Positions 42,360 to 51,700 of a DNA stretch of 64,000 nt are shown piece by piece. Within the stretch, counting starts at the first letter, position 1; each line of letters opens with the position of its first letter. The notes under the pieces were generated by a model that was given only the letters and a program-made list of their open reading frames with translations, did no database searches and had not been told where the DNA came from. Location of the stretch: NCBI RefSeq assembly GCF_001458295.1, contig NZ_CYUD01000007.1:186001-250000 (forward strand). The letters run 5' to 3'. Position numbers and translations under genes: made by a program. This stretch comes from Ruegeria denitrificans (GTDB taxonomy: Bacteria > Pseudomonadota > Alphaproteobacteria > Rhodobacterales > Rhodobacteraceae).

Positions 42360-44636
42360 TTATTGCAGCAATCGCCAAATGCGTTCCGGGGTAATCGGAA
42401 TATCAAGATTGGCGACTCCGCGTGTGCACAGAGCGTCAGCTGCAGCGTTGGCGACAGCGGAAATTGAGCCGACGGTTCCGGCTTCGCCGCAGCCTTTGAC
42501 ACCCATTGCATTCGCTGTGGATGGGACCGGCTCGTTAAAATAATCAAAATGTGGAAAGTCAGACGCTCTTGGCAGTACGTAGTCCATGAAGCTTGCTGAA
42601 AGCAGTTGGCCGTTATCGTCGTAAACGGTGCGTTCCAGTAATGCCTGGCCAATACCCTGTGCGCAGCCTCCATGCACCTGACCTTCGACCAACATGGGGT
42701 TAATCAGGTTACCGAAATCGCTGACCACCGTGTATTTCTCAAGGGTCACCACTCCGGTTTCAGGGTCCAGTTCAACCTCGGCAACATGTGCGCCATTTGG
42801 AAAGGCCCAGGTATCGATTTTGCCGACCCCTTCAATATCCAAAAGGTCAGCCCTTCCGGCCACGCGTACCATATCGGCGGCTTGCAGCATCGAGGGGCTC
42901 AGGTTTGACCCCGGAGCGCGAAAGGTCTCTCCGTCGAACTCAACCAGATCAGGGTCAACCTGCATGGATTTGGCGACAAAGGGGCGGAATACTTCTACTG
43001 TTTTTGCTACAGTTATCAATGTTGCATTGCCGGTTGTCGTCAGTGAGCTAGACCCGCCTGTGCCGACGCCAATCCCCGTCTTGTCGCTGTCCCCTTGAAT
43101 TACGGCAATCTTTTCTTCGGGGATTCCGGTTTGTTCAGAAAGAAAGGCAGCAAACACACTTTCGTGCCCTTGTCCCGAGGATTGCGATGGAACGGTTAGA
43201 ATGGCTGATCCATCGCCGGGAAATTCCAAACGCGCACTGACCTTGGAATTGCCTATCGCATTCATAACGTAATAGCTCAACCCGATCCCGCGCAATCTGC
43301 CGCGGGCTTTGCTTCTGGCTCTCCGCTCAGCAAACCCTGATCTGTTAGCTACCTGCTCAGCCCGATCCAGAACGCGGTCGTAGTTTGCCGGATCATACTG
43401 CTCACCCGTTGCGTTGATGTAAGGAAACTGCTCCGGCTGGATAAAATTTCGTCGTCGCAATTCCCACGGATCGACACCAAGTTCGCGGGCCGCGTAGTCC
43501 ATCATTCGTTCCAGAACATAACTGGCCTCGGCCCGCCCGGCACCGCGATAGGCGTCGGTCTGTGCTGTATTGGTGAAAATGCCTTTCACGTTCAAATAAC
43601 AATTCTGCACTTGGTACACACCGGACAGAACCATCGCAAAATAGTCGGTTTGGATAAGTTGCCCAAGGTCGCTGTTGTAGGCGCCCAGATTGCATTTTGT
43701 TTCAACACGATATCCGATAAGACGATAGTCGCTATCAAATGCCATTTCGGCATCGTGATCCAGGTCACGGGCAGCCGCGTCAGTCAGCATTGCCTCCGTT
43801 CGGTCAGACATCCAGCGAACTGGTTGGTTCAAAACCCGCGCTGCATGCGTGACCAAAATGGGTTCAGGGTATGACATGGCTTTCATACCGAACCCGCCCC
43901 CGACATCAGGCGTCGTCACTCGGATATCTTCGGCTGCTACACCGAGAATTCGGTTGATTTCGTCTTTGGTGCTCTGGACGCCTTGACCGTTCAGGGCAAG
44001 TTGTGTCCTGCCGTCCACCTGTTCAGCGAAACACCCGCGCGCCTCAATTGAATTCACTATGACCCTGTTGTTGTGGATGGTTCTTGAAACTGTATGCGCG
44101 GCTTGTGAGAACGCAGATTGACAGGCCGCTTCATCGCCGATTGACCAGTTGAATGCGCAATTTTCTGGCGCTTCGCTGTGCAATGGCTCTCCACCTGGTG
44201 AAACGAGCATGTGTGAGGGCAGTTCTTCGTATTCGAACTCGATCCTTTCGCAGGCGTCCAGTGCCAATTGCAGTGTCGCTGTCACAACCATTGCAATTGG
44301 TTCACCGACAAAACGCACCTTTCCTTCGGCCAGCAATGGCCGCCTAGGTGCTGCGCCAAAGCTGCCATCCGGGCATTCCACAATTTCGAAAGGCAATCCC
44401 TCTGCAACACATGCTGCGTGCAGGTCTTCGGCGCACAGAACTAAATGGACGCCTTCCATCTGCCGGGCGTCCATAACGTTCAATTTGGTAATCTTGGCGT
44501 GTGCTACGGGCGACCTAAAGAAATGCGCAAAAAGCGCGTTTTCTGGCGCGATATTATCGACAAAAGTCCCTTCTCCGCGCAGTAACCTGACATCTTCGCG
44601 TCGCGACCATGGATTGCGGGCTCCGAATTTCTGCAT
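42360..44636 (-). CDS. Molybdopterin-binding large subunit of a xanthine dehydrogenase/CO dehydrogenase-family enzyme (orphan)
   Basis: 758 residues, GGAGAG before ATG. Full CoxL/XdhB layout: N-terminal VRLLRGEGTFVDNI and FFRSPVAHAKI, then TPDVGGGFGMKAMSYPEP, YRGAGRAEASYVLERMMDYA, SQSSGQGHESVFAAFLSEQT and GTGGSSSLTTTGNA, and finally EGQVHGGCAQGIGQALLE and GVKGCGEAGTVGS with the catalytic Glu. These subunits hydroxylate aldehydes, purines or N-heterocycles. The FAD-binding and [2Fe-2S] subunits that normally accompany it are absent within the window, so it must borrow partners or be non-functional. Confidence 0.9.
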   Translation of the reverse strand: MQKFGARNPWSRREDVRLLRGEGTFVDNIAPENALFAHFFRSPVAHAKITKLNVMDARQMEGVHLVLCAEDLHAACVAEGLPFEIVECPDGSFGAAPRRPLLAEGKVRFVGEPIAMVVTATLQLALDACERIEFEYEELPSHMLVSPGGEPLHSEAPENCAFNWSIGDEAACQSAFSQAAHTVSRTIHNNRVIVNSIEARGCFAEQVDGRTQLALNGQGVQSTKDEINRILGVAAEDIRVTTPDVGGGFGMKAMSYPEPILVTHAARVLNQPVRWMSDRTEAMLTDAAARDLDHDAEMAFDSDYRLIGYRVETKCNLGAYNSDLGQLIQTDYFAMVLSGVYQVQNCYLNVKGIFTNTAQTDAYRGAGRAEASYVLERMMDYAARELGVDPWELRRRNFIQPEQFPYINATGEQYDPANYDRVLDRAEQVANRSGFAERRARSKARGRLRGIGLSYYVMNAIGNSKVSARLEFPGDGSAILTVPSQSSGQGHESVFAAFLSEQTGIPEEKIAVIQGDSDKTGIGVGTGGSSSLTTTGNATLITVAKTVEVFRPFVAKSMQVDPDLVEFDGETFRAPGSNLSPSMLQAADMVRVAGRADLLDIEGVGKIDTWAFPNGAHVAEVELDPETGVVTLEKYTVVSDFGNLINPMLVEGQVHGGCAQGIGQALLERTVYDDNGQLLSASFMDYVLPRASDFPHFDYFNEPVPSTANAMGVKGCGEAGTVGSISAVANAAADALCTRGVANLDIPITPERIWRLLQ

Positions 44637-44771
44637 TGAACTCTCCAGTCATTAGCGAAAACTCTAGGATGAAACCAACCACTCCAGCATGCACGTATGG
44701 CCGAACCGAACAAGTTCTTCCGGCAATCCGTTTTCTCGCCAATACGGGTATCAGGTTTACCCAAGTCATGT

Positions 44772-45191
44772 TCACTTTGCGGTCTTAGATTGACCTTCAT
44801 ACTCCTTTCGCTGTTTCGCAACTGGCGGTGTTGGCCCGGCTTTTGGCTCGCCTACGGCGACCCAGCGTGATGTAAGCTGTGGATCATTCTCTGTCCTGAT
44901 CCTTGGTAAATCGTCGTGAGTATCCACCCAGGGTATCTGGCTTTCGACGCCGAAATGCAGTTCAGGAGGGAAATCAGCTGGGTTATCGAGCGTTCCGACC
45001 CTGATCGAATAGTAACCAAGTTCTTTAACGTCTAGCCGTTGCCGTTGCTCATCCTCAGTCAATGCCACCGGCAAACCGGTTACGACAAAAAGCACTGCGA
45101 AGAGCGACCTCACATACGAAAAATCATCGACCCAGTTACCGCACTCCATATTCAATCCAGTAATTGACCAATGCGGCTTCTGCAAATTCAC
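44772..45191 (-). pseudogene. GFA-family C-terminal fragment
   Basis: The 139-residue frame has in its middle the sequence YSIRVGTLDNPADFPPELHF, followed by IPWVDTHDDLPRI. This is the C-terminal pattern of glutathione-dependent formaldehyde-activating (GFA / CENP-V) proteins. The zinc-binding CxC and CxxC motifs that should precede it are missing; the upstream part overlaps the next gene and has no family resemblance. It is probably a remnant fused to unrelated DNA. Confidence 0.45.
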
Positions 45192-45621
45192 CGAGTTCAG
45201 GATGGTCGCTGAGATAGTACAGAAACCTCAACACAGCCTCCTTTTGTGCCGGCGTCAATTGGCTGAACTTGGACTTCCTGAACTCGTGCAGCATTTCTTT
45301 GGATGTGCCGGGGTCGAGTGCCAGAAGAATGCTTTCACTGGCATATTCCGGGCTGTCTGAATTGCGCAGAGTCCAAATCAGATACGCTGGTATATAATAC
45401 TGAAATGCCTTTGCGCTGAAAGCAGTGGGGGCCGCGTAACCATTTACGATCATTTGATCGGTCATCTCATACCATTTGACCCCACCATAGAATTCAAGAA
45501 TATCCACGTCATCCATGCATTCGGGGTGCAGAAGTTCATCATCAGCAGGTGGATTAAGACCATCAAATGCAGCAATGATCTGGGTTGCAAGAGCTTCTGT
45601 TGTTGTCGTTACCTTTGGCAT
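45136..45621 (-). CDS. DUF6714-like hypothetical protein
   Basis: 161 residues, soluble. LLHPECMDDVDILEFYG and the FSAKAFQYYIPAYLIWTLR segment resemble a family of short proteins annotated DUF6714, often found near polymorphic-toxin or other accessory loci. No catalytic motif is visible. It is divergent from a hypothetical gene, with 62 bases between starts, and overlaps the decayed GFA frame at its end. Confidence 0.6.
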   Translation of the reverse strand: MPKVTTTTEALATQIIAAFDGLNPPADDELLHPECMDDVDILEFYGGVKWYEMTDQMIVNGYAAPTAFSAKAFQYYIPAYLIWTLRNSDSPEYASESILLALDPGTSKEMLHEFRKSKFSQLTPAQKEAVLRFLYYLSDHPELGEFAEAALVNYWIEYGVR

Positions 45622-45683
45622 GGTGACATACTAAACTGGCTGAAACTCCGAAATCGAGCGTATCAGTAACAATTCGGAATCGA

Positions 45684-46160
45684 GTGATTGCGATGGACAC
45701 CGGGCAGAGGCTCTTTCAGGACATCAGGCATGAATTCCATGACAATTCCATCTATGCCCTAAAATTAATTTCGCCTGACCCGAACAACGGTGATTGGGTG
45801 AGCGAACTAATACTAGATATCGATCATATTGAGGATTGGATTAGGCGAGACAACGGGCGTTTCAGTTTTTCCCTTTGCCAGGTCAATCTGTGTTTCGAGG
45901 GTGTTTCCGATCTGACCGTCTCCTTTTCGTTTCCGAAATTGACCATTACACCGCTGCCAATTGACCGGATTACCCGGTCCAGAGAACCAGTTCGGGTCCA
46001 CGGAATGGATTATTTCGAATTTGTCTGGACCAAGGCGCTGAATGACCGACGTGGCGGTCGCATATGCTTCCACGCCACCGGATATCGCATTGAAAGGGTC
46101 GGGAAACCAGTTACCTGCGAAGAACAATATTTGCCCAAACACTTGCGGCTACCTTCGTAA
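45684..46160 (+). CDS. Hypothetical protein, possibly immunity-like
   Basis: 158 residues (or 155 from the second Met, ATG 45693). The pattern HDNSIYALKLISPD, then LILDIDHIEDWI and VNLCFEGVSDLTVSFSF, with a late RICFHATGYRIE, resembles small proteins that strongly conserve a D-H-I segment and are sometimes placed near immunity proteins. The resemblance is weak and no toxin gene is adjacent. No signal peptide or membrane segment. Confidence 0.5.
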   Translation: MIAMDTGQRLFQDIRHEFHDNSIYALKLISPDPNNGDWVSELILDIDHIEDWIRRDNGRFSFSLCQVNLCFEGVSDLTVSFSFPKLTITPLPIDRITRSREPVRVHGMDYFEFVWTKALNDRRGGRICFHATGYRIERVGKPVTCEEQYLPKHLRLPS

Positions 46161-46605
46161 CGAATTCGTAGGACTCCATCAGCACTCGCCATTTGGTACG
46201 CATGGATCAGGAAGAATTGCCTCAGTCACAATTTACTGCGAGTACATTCAGTGAAGCTAGGCCGAATACGGACACGAGCTTTCGTTTGCTGAGGATCAGC
46301 CAATGGAATAATCCGATGCGTGTAAGGGCAATAAGTCAGCTGTGTCCGCTTCTGAGGCGTTCGATCACAACACCGGGAAAGAGAGCTCCACCAGACTGGG
46401 TGTTCGTAGATCTCGCGGTGAAAGTGTCGGACGGTCCCAATTTCCCATGTACTGCGAAGGTGACGAAAGTCGGCTAAAACGTCTGTACCGACCGACATTC
46501 CATCAGCACTTATTCGTATGTTTCACTGCTGTCTTCCCTATTTTGTGGACCCAAACAGAGCATACGACTAGCATCAGTGATCACACAGCACGAAGGGAGA
46601 CGCAC
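46161..46605. other. Decayed region, no supported gene
   Basis: Overlapping 90-residue frames on both strands have no recognisable family. The stretch leads into gene fragments at 46606-47288 and looks like degraded coding DNA. Confidence 0.4.
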
Positions 46606-46686
46606 ATGTTGAAGTTCACCAACAGAACAACCGTTCATGCGGTGACGGCACTTCTAATCTGTTGCTTCGCGCCATCCGCGCGATAA
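46606..46686 (+). pseudogene. Orphan signal-peptide stub 2
   Basis: GAAGGGAGACGCAC precedes an ATG and a leader-like sequence (TTVHAVTALLICCFAPSAR) that stops after 26 codons. Immediately after it, in another frame, a LysR effector-domain fragment begins. It looks like the start of an exported-protein gene cut off by a deletion. Confidence 0.4.
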
Positions 46687-46699
46687 TCCGGAAGAAGGT

Positions 46700-47155
46700 G
46701 TCGATGTCACACCATTTCTGCTGTCGGCTCGTTATCCAGTCGTCCCGCCTAGCCTGTTGGAGCGCGAAAGTATCTCCCACCCTCGCGATCTGCTACGCCT
46801 GACATTGTTTCGTGATGAAGTTGACGGCCAGTGGGCCGAATGGTTCAACGTAGCGGATGTGTTGGCTGAGCTTGCTGACGGTGATCCTGTCTATCCAAAC
46901 TGCGAATATACCTCCATCGCCGCATAGGCTTGACTGGGGCTTTCGCTGGCATACGAAGCCGTCGTGAGTGCAACGGTAGAGGAAGGACGATTGATAAGGC
47001 TGTTTGATACAACAACGCGTCCGTTTACCAATTTTGCCATTGCAACCCAATCAGCGAGGCGGGATGATCCACCCATCAGCGCCATCCGTGATTGGCTTTT
47101 CTTAGAAGCAGGAGATCTCGCGGCGTCTGGCATCTTAAATGAAGCGGCCGAGTGA
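46700..47155 (+). pseudogene. GcvA-type LysR regulator, C-terminal fragment with two stops
   Basis: The frame VDVTPFLLSARYPVVPPSLL, then GQWAEWFNVADVL and CEYTSIAA is a LysR (GcvA-like) effector domain. It is broken by TAG at 46925 and TGA at 46931, then continues in the same frame with LGLSLAYEAVVSATVEEGRL and ISAIRDWLFLEA, a normal LysR C-terminus. The N-terminal helix-turn-helix is absent. Two in-frame stops plus loss of the 5' half make it a clear pseudogene. Confidence 0.7.
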
Positions 47156-47171
47156 GTGGTTTTGCGCACAA

Positions 47172-47288
47172 ATCCGATGTCGTTTAAATTCTTTTGCACC
47201 ACGTCGTTGCGAACTCTTCCGGAGTGCCCCCGGAAATTTGTGTGCCCTGCGCGAGGCCAGGGGAAATGCAGTTAACGGTGACGGCCGG
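47172..47288 (-). pseudogene. Short-chain dehydrogenase C-terminal fragment
   Basis: On the minus strand, PAVTVNCISPGLAQGTQ, then TPEEFATTWCKRI followed by a TAA, resembles the VNxIxPG loop and following helix of short-chain dehydrogenases. Everything upstream is missing. It converges on the LysR fragment. Confidence 0.45.
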
Positions 47289-47394
47289 AGTTAGTGCTGT
47301 TGTCAAAAATCGGCTAACACATTGCGATTCCTATATTTTAACACGATAACCACAGTAATCTTTGTGCGATTTTCAAACAAGATTTTCGGGTTGA

Positions 47395-48420
47395 CTATAG
47401 CGCGTGGATGTCTAACGGATCGGAGAAACCTTTAATTCTGCTTCCAGCAAAAGATTCCAATACTGTGGCCCCTTCCAGAAGTTCGAGGGTTTCTTGATCA
47501 ATCAATATCCGGCTTCCCGTTATCTGGGTTTCCGCTTCAAGACGGGCAGCTAGGTTTACCGTAGATCCGATGCAAGTATACGTCGCCCGATCGTCTGTGC
47601 CGGCGTAACCGGCAACGACTTCACCGGTCGCAATCCCGATGCCGATCTTAAGATCGCTTTTCCCTTCTGCGCGCCGTTCGAGATTTAATATCTCAATCAT
47701 GTTATGCATTTCACGTCCTGCCGCCACCGCGCTTTGCGCGGAGTTGGGCAAAGGCTGCGGAACCCCGAAAAGAGCCATCAATCCGTCACCCAGCATAAGG
47801 CTGACAATGCCGCCATTGCTGGTAACAGCCTCGAACATCAAGGTGTAGAAGGTATTGAGCAGATCAATTGTTTCCTCGGGAGCTAGATTTTCCGACAAGG
47901 TTGTGAAGCCGCGAATATCACAGAAGAGGACCGAAGCGTTCGCACGTTTGCCACCGATGGCAAAACCTGACTCTTGCAAGTCTTGCGCAACCTCGGTTGT
48001 CGCAAAGCGTTCAAGCAGACGTTTTTGTTCGTCCCGAAGCCTTTTCTTTTCAAGGCCGCTGGAAACGCGGGCACCGAGAAGCGTCTTGTTGACCGGTTTG
48101 GGCAAGTAGTCTTCGGCGCCCAATTCAATGCAGCGCACGACGTTGCCCAGCCCTTCGATGGATGAGGTCACAATCACTGGCAGATCGCGCAGATCAGTGT
48201 TCGACTTGATGGCCTCCAGAACCTGGAACCCGTCCATTTCGGGCATTTCGATATCCAGCAGAAGCAAATCAAAGGGTTGGTTCGACAGCATCTCCATCGC
48301 AATCCGACCGTTTTCCGCGACCGACGCGTGATGACCCAAGAGCTCAACACTGCGCGACAAAAGCAGGCGGTTGACCTTGTTGTCATCAACGATGAGTAAA
48401 TGGCCCGGAGTATCAGTCAT
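47395..48420 (-). CDS. Response regulator with class III nucleotide cyclase output
   Basis: 341 residues from ATG 48420; its start overlaps the Hpt stop by 8 bases. Receiver domain about 6-122: acidic pair in LLIVDDNKVNR, phospho-Asp in LLLLDIEMPEMDG, Lys in YLPKPVNK. A coiled linker (KKRLRDEQKRLLERFA) joins it to a cyclase domain (about 160-341). Both metal Asp are present (LFCDIRGFTTLSE, MLGDGLMALFG), as are the Asn and Arg of VNLAARLE. However, the base-recognising Lys is Leu (VSLMLGDG) and the adenine-selecting Asp is Thr (TYTCIG). The output of the relay is thus a cyclase of uncertain base specificity. Confidence 0.9.
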   Translation of the reverse strand: MTDTPGHLLIVDDNKVNRLLLSRSVELLGHHASVAENGRIAMEMLSNQPFDLLLLDIEMPEMDGFQVLEAIKSNTDLRDLPVIVTSSIEGLGNVVRCIELGAEDYLPKPVNKTLLGARVSSGLEKKRLRDEQKRLLERFATTEVAQDLQESGFAIGGKRANASVLFCDIRGFTTLSENLAPEETIDLLNTFYTLMFEAVTSNGGIVSLMLGDGLMALFGVPQPLPNSAQSAVAAGREMHNMIEILNLERRAEGKSDLKIGIGIATGEVVAGYAGTDDRATYTCIGSTVNLAARLEAETQITGSRILIDQETLELLEGATVLESFAGSRIKGFSDPLDIHAL

Positions 48421-48754
48421 CAATCAAGCTCCGAAGGGCTGCGACTGCCGTGTTGAGGGCGGCTTCCAATGCTTCCGCGTCTGCAAGGTCACCGGCCTCG
48501 GGCAAATTTCCAAGCTCAACATCCTTGGCCAGATCGGCAAGCGCTGTCGCACCAAATGTGTTTGCGTTCGATTTGATGGAATGTGCAGCGCGGCGATATC
48601 TGTCGGTGTCGGACGCGCCTGCCGCAGCTTTCAATTCATCAATCATACCGGGGGCTTCGTCGAGAAAGGTATTCACAAGCTCGGCAGCAAACTCTTCGCC
48701 TGTCGCGTATTTTAGTTCCGAGAAGATTTCATGATCAATTGGGCTGTCGGTCAT
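48413..48754 (-). CDS. Hpt phosphotransfer protein
   Basis: 113 residues, a four-helix histidine phosphotransfer domain. The phosphorylated His is in RRAAHSIKSNANTFGA (HxxKS), flanked by ELVNTFLDEAPGMIDELKAA and ALADLAKDVELGNL. It lies 3 bases after the hybrid kinase gene and overlaps the cyclase response regulator, so the three are one operon. It should carry phosphate from the kinase receivers to the REC-cyclase. Confidence 0.93.
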   Translation of the reverse strand: MTDSPIDHEIFSELKYATGEEFAAELVNTFLDEAPGMIDELKAAAGASDTDRYRRAAHSIKSNANTFGATALADLAKDVELGNLPEAGDLADAEALEAALNTAVAALRSLIDD

Positions 48755-48757
48755 GGA

Positions 48758-51700
48758 TCACTTTCTTTTGCTGGGGACGTTTAAAAGTGCTTCGGTCAAA
48801 ACAGGAACGCGGATTGGTTTGGTGATGTAATCATCCATCCCTGCGTCCAGGCACATTTCGCGGTCGCCCTGCATGGCGTTCGCGGTCATTGCAATTATGC
48901 GGGGGCGATCTCCACCCGGAAACGCTCTGTTGATACGGCGGGATGCTTCCAGCCCATCCATCTCGGGCATCTGCACGTCCATGAAAACGACGTCGTATGT
49001 TTGACGGTTCACACTTTCGACGGCCTCAACACCGTTGCTGGCCAAATCAGCGCGATAGCCCATCTGTTCTAATAGGCGAAGCGCGAGCTTCTGGTTCACC
49101 AAGTTATCCTCAGCCAGCAAAATGCGCAGCGGATGTCGTTTTGCCATATCCGTATCTGTTTGGGGCTTGTCCTGAGATTTTACTGGCTTCTGCCGTACCT
49201 TCTCAGTCGCAAACAGCGTGACCAGGGTATCGAAAAGGTGGGATTGGCGTAAAGGTTTGGCAAGGTTGGCAGCAAAGAGCCCGTCCTCGAGGTCTATTTC
49301 GCGCGGGCCAAGGGAGCTGAAGAGGATCAGTGGCAAACCCGGTTTCGTAGCGCGGATCTTTTTGGCAAGCTCTTCGCCATCCATTTCCGGCATATGCATG
49401 TCGAGAATTGCCAGATCGAACTGATCGGGCCCCGCGAGCATGCTAAGCGCCTCGGACGGAGTTTCACATGTTGTGGTCCGGGTGCCCCATTTCTCGGTTT
49501 GAAGCCTGAGGATTTTCCGATTGGTGGCATTGTCGTCGACCATCAAAATGCGCTTGCCTTCAAGTTCACGCTGAACGCCAACCAGATCGCGAGCAGACGA
49601 TTTGACCGGTTTTGCAGGTTTGGCCTGAATCTTGAAAACAAAGGTGGAGCCGCTCCCCTCGCCACCGCTTTCAACCCACATGGTCCCGCCCATAAGTTCC
49701 GCGAGGCGTTTCGAGATCGCAAGACCCAGACCAGTGCCGCCATATTTTCGCGTCGTTGAGCTGTCTGCCTGACTGAAAGATTGAAATAGACGGCTCATGC
49801 CTTTTTGAGAGAGGCCGATACCGGTGTCTCGGACTCTGAACGTCAGTTCAAGGGATCCTTGATCCTTGGCGGTCTGCTCAACTGACAGAACCACTTCTCC
49901 GGTTTCGGTGAATTTCACTGCGTTAGAAAGAAGGTTCAAAATAACTTGCCGCAATCTGGTCAGATCCGCACTAATCGCCAGCGGCAGTGAGTCATCAAAC
50001 TCATAGGCCAGATCGAGCTGTTTCTCGGCCGCTTTGGCGCTGATTAAATCAAGCGCGCTTTCTATGCATTCGCGCAGGTCGAACGGATGGTTCTCGATGT
50101 CCATCTGCCCGGCTTCAATTTTCGAGAAGTCGAGGATTTCATTGATAATACCCAAAAGCGCATCGCCGCTGTCGCGGATTGTATTTGCATAATCACTTTG
50201 CTCTGCATCCAACTCGGTATCCATCAATAGCCCACTCATCCCGATCACGGCGTTCATGGGGGTGCGGATCTCGTGGGACATTGTGGCCAGGAATGCGCTT
50301 TTTGCTTCGTTTGCTTCTTCTGCCGCCTTTCGCGCTTCTTCGGCCTCGCGAAACAAACGCACGTTCTCGATGGCGATTACTGCCTGGTCTGCAAACGTAT
50401 AAGCGAGGTCGATCTCATCCTTGGTGAAAGCACCAGCTGTTTTCCGGGCAAATACCATCACACCCAGACACACTGCACCTTTCATCAAAGGCAACAAGAG
50501 TGCAGCACGGACGCCATGCCGATCATACGTGATCTGTTCGAACGGCGAGAGATCGAGTTTGTCCCAATCCGGGAGGTGGAGCATCTTCTTCTCATGCAAT
50601 ACCTGCGCCGGAAAGCTGGACATCGGATCCGGATCGATAGGAAAGCTCTGGTTCCCCTCAAGTGTGGCGGCACCTTCTGCACTGACCCTGGCGAGCACCT
50701 CGAACTTATTGTCCTGCGCGGTCATCGCTGCAACCATATCTGAGAATACCAACCGAACTCCCGCTTCTGCGATTGCCTCGAAGACAGGTTTGATGTCGTC
50801 AAGCGATTGGCTGATTACACGCAGAATGTCTGCGCTGGCCGTTTGTCGCGCCAAAGATGCTTCAGTTTCATTGAACAAACGGACGTTTTCCAGGGCAATA
50901 ATAGCCTGATCAGCGAAGGACTCGGCAATTGCGACGTCATCATCGCTGAAAACTTTGGACGTCTTTCGAATGAATACCAGCGCGCCAAAACAATCACTCC
51001 CGCGCATTAGCGGTACAGTCAGGGATGACTTGAAACCCTTCGCGCGCATGATCTTTTGATCGCGCCGAGGTAGCTCATCGTAGCGCCACTCAGGTATATG
51101 TAAGGTTTCGCAGCTTTTGATAGCCAAGGATGGCAAATTGTCTTCAGGATCAATTGGCAGTCGTTCTGTCCAAGTGATTTCTTCGACACCATCGGGCGTT
51201 GCAGCGGCAACCTGCCAGATTTCAGAATTGTTAGCTTGGATCGCAATCGACAGATCACAATCTATGAGCATCGTTGCGAGTTCAACAATCTTTTCAAAAA
51301 TCGGTTTGGTATCGGTCGGGGACTCTGAAATAACGCGCAGCACGTCCGCACTCGCCGTTTGGCGTGCTAGTGCGGTTTGTGTGTCATTGAAAAGTTGCGA
51401 ATTCTGAATTGCGATTATCGCTTGGGACGCGAATGTCTCCAATTGCTTGATCTGCTTCTGGTCAAAAGCCGCGGCATTTCGGCTACCCATGCTGATTGCG
51501 CCGATTGTTTCACCGTCTCGTATCAATGGTACGGAAAGAACAGATCTGTAACCCTCATTGTGAGACCTTAGGGCTGGATCATAATTTGGATCTGCCTGCG
51601 TATCCTCCACGTAGTCGGCCCGTCCGTGAAGAAGCGCTCTTGCAGTTGCCGTTGATTCCCCAGGTTCAAAAGGATGCGCCTTCAAAAACTCTGCAAAACT

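Noticed and set aside
46226..46498. Minus-strand 90-codon frame rich in Arg, His and Trp
   Set aside because: Composition looks like an accidental frame; a transposase remnant was considered but no catalytic motif is visible.
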